Source of the DNA: Cyanobacteriota bacterium
GTDB taxonomy: Bacteria; Cyanobacteriota; Cyanobacteriia; Leptolyngbyales; Leptolyngbyaceae
Direction: 5' to 3'
Length of the DNA: 7,172 nt
NCBI GenBank assembly: GCA_027482985.1
Contig: JAIXVO010000638.1
Coordinates: 1 to 7,172 of the forward strand
In this document: positions 5,582-7,172 of the stretch, in pieces
How positions within the stretch are numbered: the stretch's first letter is position 1
Layout of the letters: each line of letters opens with the position of its first letter
Made by a program: the position numbers and the translations under genes
The notes under the pieces: generated by a model
Seen by the model: the letters and a program-made list of their open reading frames with translations, nothing else
Databases searched by the model: none
Told to the model about the DNA's origin: nothing

Positions 5582-5992
5582 CTAATTTTGTGATGTATCA
5601 TACACATGAAATTGTCGGAACAGGCCGATCGCTTCGACCCGATACGTCGGTGTCAGCGGCGCGACTCCCACATCAGTCGTGTAAAGGCTAAAAAAAATAA
5701 AATTTTGGTAGTGCGTATTGTCGGCAATAAATTGCTTGATATCGGAGCGGCGGGATATTAGCAGAGATTTACACTCTTGCTTCAAGTTAAAGGCTTTCGG
5801 GGCTTCGGCACAAACATGATCATCCAGCAGCTTCACCACTTCCTGGGTCGCAAACGCTTCATAGGCCGCTTCACTCGGATTCATGACTGCCATCACCCCG
5901 CCCACAGTCGCGATCGCGGTCATGCCCAGCCCCACCAACCAACCTTTGGCACTGATGCGATGTTCTCGCCAATTACCCCAACTGGAATCCAT
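5582..5992 (-). CDS. DUF4359-like membrane-anchored protein
   Basis: A 136-residue protein from the ATG at 5992-5990. A GTG at 6037 would add 15 residues, but AGGAGG lies just before the ATG, so I choose the latter. Residues 15-37 (KGWLVGLGMTAIATVGGVMA) form one membrane anchor, followed by MNPSEAAYEAFATQEV, a central helical part with Cys61 and Cys74 that could form a disulfide, and NFIFFSLYTTD, then a beta-rich C-terminus. The MNPS-AY-FA and NFIFFSxYTTD blocks match what I know of cyanobacterial DUF4359 proteins, which have no assigned function. The topology is probably a short N-terminal cytoplasmic tail with the rest in the periplasm or lumen. It is separated from the Spy-like gene by 115 bases and from the divergent tRNA-His gene by about 150. 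Confidence 0.85.
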   Translation of the reverse strand: MDSSWGNWREHRISAKGWLVGLGMTAIATVGGVMAVMNPSEAAYEAFATQEVVKLLDDHVCAEAPKAFNLKQECKSLLISRRSDIKQFIADNTHYQNFIFFSLYTTDVGVAPLTPTYRVEAIGLFRQFHVYDTSQN

Positions 5993-5996
5993 ATCG

Positions 5997-6002
5997 CCTC
6001 CT
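5997..6002 (-). promoter_or_regulatory. Strong ribosome binding site of the DUF4359-like gene
   Basis: AGGAGG on the minus strand, four bases before the ATG at 5992-5990. It is one of the two strongest Shine-Dalgarno sequences in the window and decides the start over the upstream GTG at 6037-6035. Confidence 0.65.
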
Positions 6003-6115
6003 ACCACCGACAGACACTCCTGACTAGATTTAATCACGAACTTTCACGGACAGTACATATTTTTTTTGGATTTGAAAGTGAGGATTCACAGTGGTTTTTT
6101 CCAAAAAGATAGTGC

Positions 6116-6121
6116 TATACT
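6116..6121 (+). promoter_or_regulatory. Probable -10 box of the tRNA-His promoter
   Basis: TATACT, one base from the TATAAT consensus, lies 20 bases before the mature tRNA. The -35 region at the usual distance (about 6093-6100, ggtttttt) is poor. The sequence between the box and the tRNA would be a short 5' leader. Confidence 0.5.
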
Positions 6122-6141
6122 GTTAAACGCAAATAGGAAAT

Positions 6142-6215
6142 GGCGAGCGTAGCCAAGTGGTTAAGGCAGTGGATTGTGGTTCCGCCATTCGTGGGTTCGA
6201 GTCCCATCGTTCGCC
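6142..6215 (+). tRNA. trnH: tRNA-His (anticodon GUG)
   Basis: A full cloverleaf can be drawn. The acceptor GGCGAGCG (6142-6149) pairs with CGTTCGCC (6208-6215) as 8 bp including one G-U; this extra pair is the G-1:C73 pair that marks histidine tRNA. T8 and A9 follow, then the D stem GCC/GGC (6152-6154 with 6165-6167). The anticodon stem is GTGGA/TCCGC with loop TTGTGGT and anticodon GTG at 6176-6178. There is a five-base variable loop and a T arm GTGGG-TTCGAGT-CCCAT (6191-6207). G-1 is encoded in the gene. The 3' CCA is not encoded (ctt follows), so it must be added by the CCA enzyme. The gene is transcribed away from the DUF4359-like gene and toward the FKBP gene. Confidence 0.97.
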
Positions 6216-6267
6216 CTTGTAACTCCAGATCAGTAAGTTTGAGTTGTTCTCAATCCCTTGCTGGCAC

Positions 6268-6316
6268 AATAGCCCAGGAAAAAGGAGTCGTTTATTCCCC
6301 TCTTTCCTGGGCTATT
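6268..6316. terminator. 14-bp perfect inverted repeat between convergent tRNA-His and FKBP genes
   Basis: AATAGCCCAGGAAA (6268-6281) is matched exactly by TTTCCTGGGCTATT (6303-6316), with a 21-base loop. Three more pairs (AGG/CCT) can form inside. It lies 52 bases after the tRNA and 27 bases past the FKBP stop, exactly where a two-way terminator is expected. Neither side has a long T-run (TGCTATTT follows on the plus strand), so termination may be only partly intrinsic. A role in mRNA 3'-end stability is an alternative. Confidence 0.65.
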
Positions 6317-6343
6317 TGCTATTTACACAAGGTCAGAATTCAA

Positions 6344-6772
6344 TCAGCCAATTTCGACTAATTCAATTTCAAAGGTCAAATCTTCTCCCGCGAGGGGATG
6401 ATTGGCATCCAGGGTGACGGTGCCCTGAGAGACTTCCGTGATCACCACGGGAATCACGCCGCCAGTGGGATGTTGCAATTGGAGTTGTTGCCCAATTTCG
6501 GGTTCCAATTCAAGTGGCATTTGTTGCCGATCAATGGTCAACACCATTTCTTCTAAGTAAGGGCCGTAGGCGTTATCGGTCGGAATGGTTTCAACTTTGG
6601 ACTCGCCCGGTGCCATCCCAATCACTGCTTGTTCGAAGCCTGGAATGATCATGCCGGAACCGATAATGAATTCTAAAGGATCGCGATCGGCGGATGAGTC
6701 GAACACAGTACCGTCATCTAGTTTGCCTGTGTAATGGACTTTGACGCTATCTCCTTGCTTTGCCTGCGGCAT
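6344..6772 (-). CDS. SlyD-like FKBP-type peptidyl-prolyl cis-trans isomerase
   Basis: A 142-residue protein that catalyses cis-trans isomerisation of prolyl bonds and, in SlyD relatives, also acts as a chaperone. The FKBP half is split: residues 7-70 hold VKVHYTGKLDDGTVFDSS (Tyr14 and Asp25 in the active site), PLEFIIGSGMIIPGFEQAV and the AYGPY turn. Residues 72-118 are the inserted flap (IF) domain typical of SlyD. Residues 119-140 close the fold with LDANHPLAGEDLTFEIELVE. The protein ends right there, so the His-rich metal-binding tail of E. coli SlyD is absent. It has no signal peptide and should be cytoplasmic. AAGGAG lies seven bases before the ATG, fixing the start. The gene is divergent from the transporter at 6873 across a 100-base spacer and converges on tRNA-His. 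Confidence 0.96.
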   Translation of the reverse strand: MPQAKQGDSVKVHYTGKLDDGTVFDSSADRDPLEFIIGSGMIIPGFEQAVIGMAPGESKVETIPTDNAYGPYLEEMVLTIDRQQMPLELEPEIGQQLQLQHPTGGVIPVVITEVSQGTVTLDANHPLAGEDLTFEIELVEIG

Positions 6773-6779
6773 ATCCAGT

Positions 6780-6785
6780 CTCCTT
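6780..6785 (-). promoter_or_regulatory. Ribosome binding site of the FKBP gene
   Basis: AAGGAG on the minus strand, seven bases before the ATG at 6772-6770. Sequence and spacing are near ideal, suggesting efficient translation compared with neighbours that have no visible site. Confidence 0.65.
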
Positions 6786-6872
6786 CAATGGAAGTGCTTT
6801 TTTGCTATGGTGCGATCGCTGATTTCGTCTTTGCCCATTTCACCCAAGTAATTTAAGGAACGAAATCATCCT

Positions 6873-7172
6873 GTGACTACTCTCTTGACGACCTATCGGG
6901 GGGAACTGGCAGCACTAAGTGCTGCACTGATTTGGGCGATCGCCTCTGTAGTTTATACCGGGGTGGGGCGCACCTTATCTCCCCTATTGTTGAATCTGGT
7001 CAAGGGTCTGATCGCGCTGGTTTTACTAATCGTGACCCTGCTGCTCACCGGGCAATTCCTGCCCACTGTTGATCCCGCCCGCGTGGGTTTGCTCCTGGCC
7101 AGTGGGGCGCTGGGTATTGGTTTGGGCGACACGGCCTATTTTACGGCGCTTAACTGTTTAGGCCCCCGGCGA
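6873..7172 (+). CDS. DMT/EamA-type membrane transporter (3' end outside window)
   Basis: The frame opens at GTG (6873-6875) and runs off the right edge after 100 codons with no stop. An in-frame TAA at 6849-6851 with no other start codon between supports this GTG. The translation begins MTTLLTTYRGELAALSAALIW. Three hydrophobic stretches are visible: about 11-31 (ELAALSAALIWAIASVVY), 38-61 (LLLNLVKGLIALVLLIVTLLL) and 73-88 (VGLLLASGALGIGLGD). The start GELAAL-AALIWA, the PLLLNLVKG helix and GIGLGDTAYFTAL match the first repeat of EamA (drug/metabolite transporter) proteins, which usually have ten membrane helices in about 300 residues. The substrate cannot be predicted. The upstream AAGGAA (6855-6860) is 12 bases from the GTG, too far to be a strong ribosome site. 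Confidence 0.87.
   Translation, partial: MTTLLTTYRGELAALSAALIWAIASVVYTGVGRTLSPLLLNLVKGLIALVLLIVTLLLTGQFLPTVDPARVGLLLASGALGIGLGDTAYFTALNCLGPRR

Noticed and set aside
5993..6037. Longer GTG start for the DUF4359-like protein
   Set aside because: The extra 15 residues have no ribosome site as good as AGGAGG before the inner ATG and look unlike a signal sequence.
6140..6361. Plus-strand frame of 73 codons over the tRNA and terminator
   Set aside because: It consists of the tRNA-His gene and the inverted repeat, not a protein.

Overview
The window looks like chromosomal DNA from a cyanobacterium, probably a filamentous or Leptolyngbya-like lineage; the genus cannot be fixed from this sequence. 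The main evidence is the octamer GCGATCGC (the HIP1 element), which I find at least 17 times by eye, about once per 420 bases. The protein families also fit: a DUF4359-like protein, a secreted pentapeptide-repeat protein, a two-PRC-barrel protein with a long acidic tail, and a membrane protein of a kind I know from cyanobacteria. No insertion sequence, phage gene or CRISPR array is visible.

Layout, left to right. A disordered protein gene runs off the left edge on the minus strand (1-325) and contains 15-bp repeats. A 274-base spacer follows, with a purine tract, a degenerate palindromic repeat and a pyrimidine tract. Next come four minus-strand genes, transcribed from right to left: a PRC-barrel protein (4905-3463), an alpha/beta-hydrolase-fold protein whose nucleophile position is Thr (3383-2478), an exported pentapeptide-repeat protein (2464-1934) and a membrane protein with a duplicated domain (1892-600). 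The last three are spaced 13 and 41 bases apart and are probably one operon. The PRC gene lies 79 bases upstream of the hydrolase ATG and may or may not be in the same transcript.

To the right lie a Spy/CpxP-like exported protein (5466-5005), followed by a stem-loop, and a DUF4359-like membrane-anchored protein (5992-5582). Then comes tRNA-His(GUG) on the plus strand (6142-6215), converging on a SlyD-like FKBP prolyl isomerase on the minus strand (6772-6344). A 14-bp perfect inverted repeat between them is probably a two-way terminator. Divergent from the FKBP gene, a DMT/EamA-type transporter starts at 6873 and is cut by the right edge.

Most products are predicted to be exported, membrane-bound or chaperone-like. 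The cluster between 600 and 4920 is the best candidate for an undescribed functional unit: a non-canonical hydrolase, a lumenal or periplasmic pentapeptide protein and a membrane protein with two copies of an apparent winged-helix-like unit, with a PRC-barrel adaptor beside them. The gene order is seen directly; a shared function is inferred.
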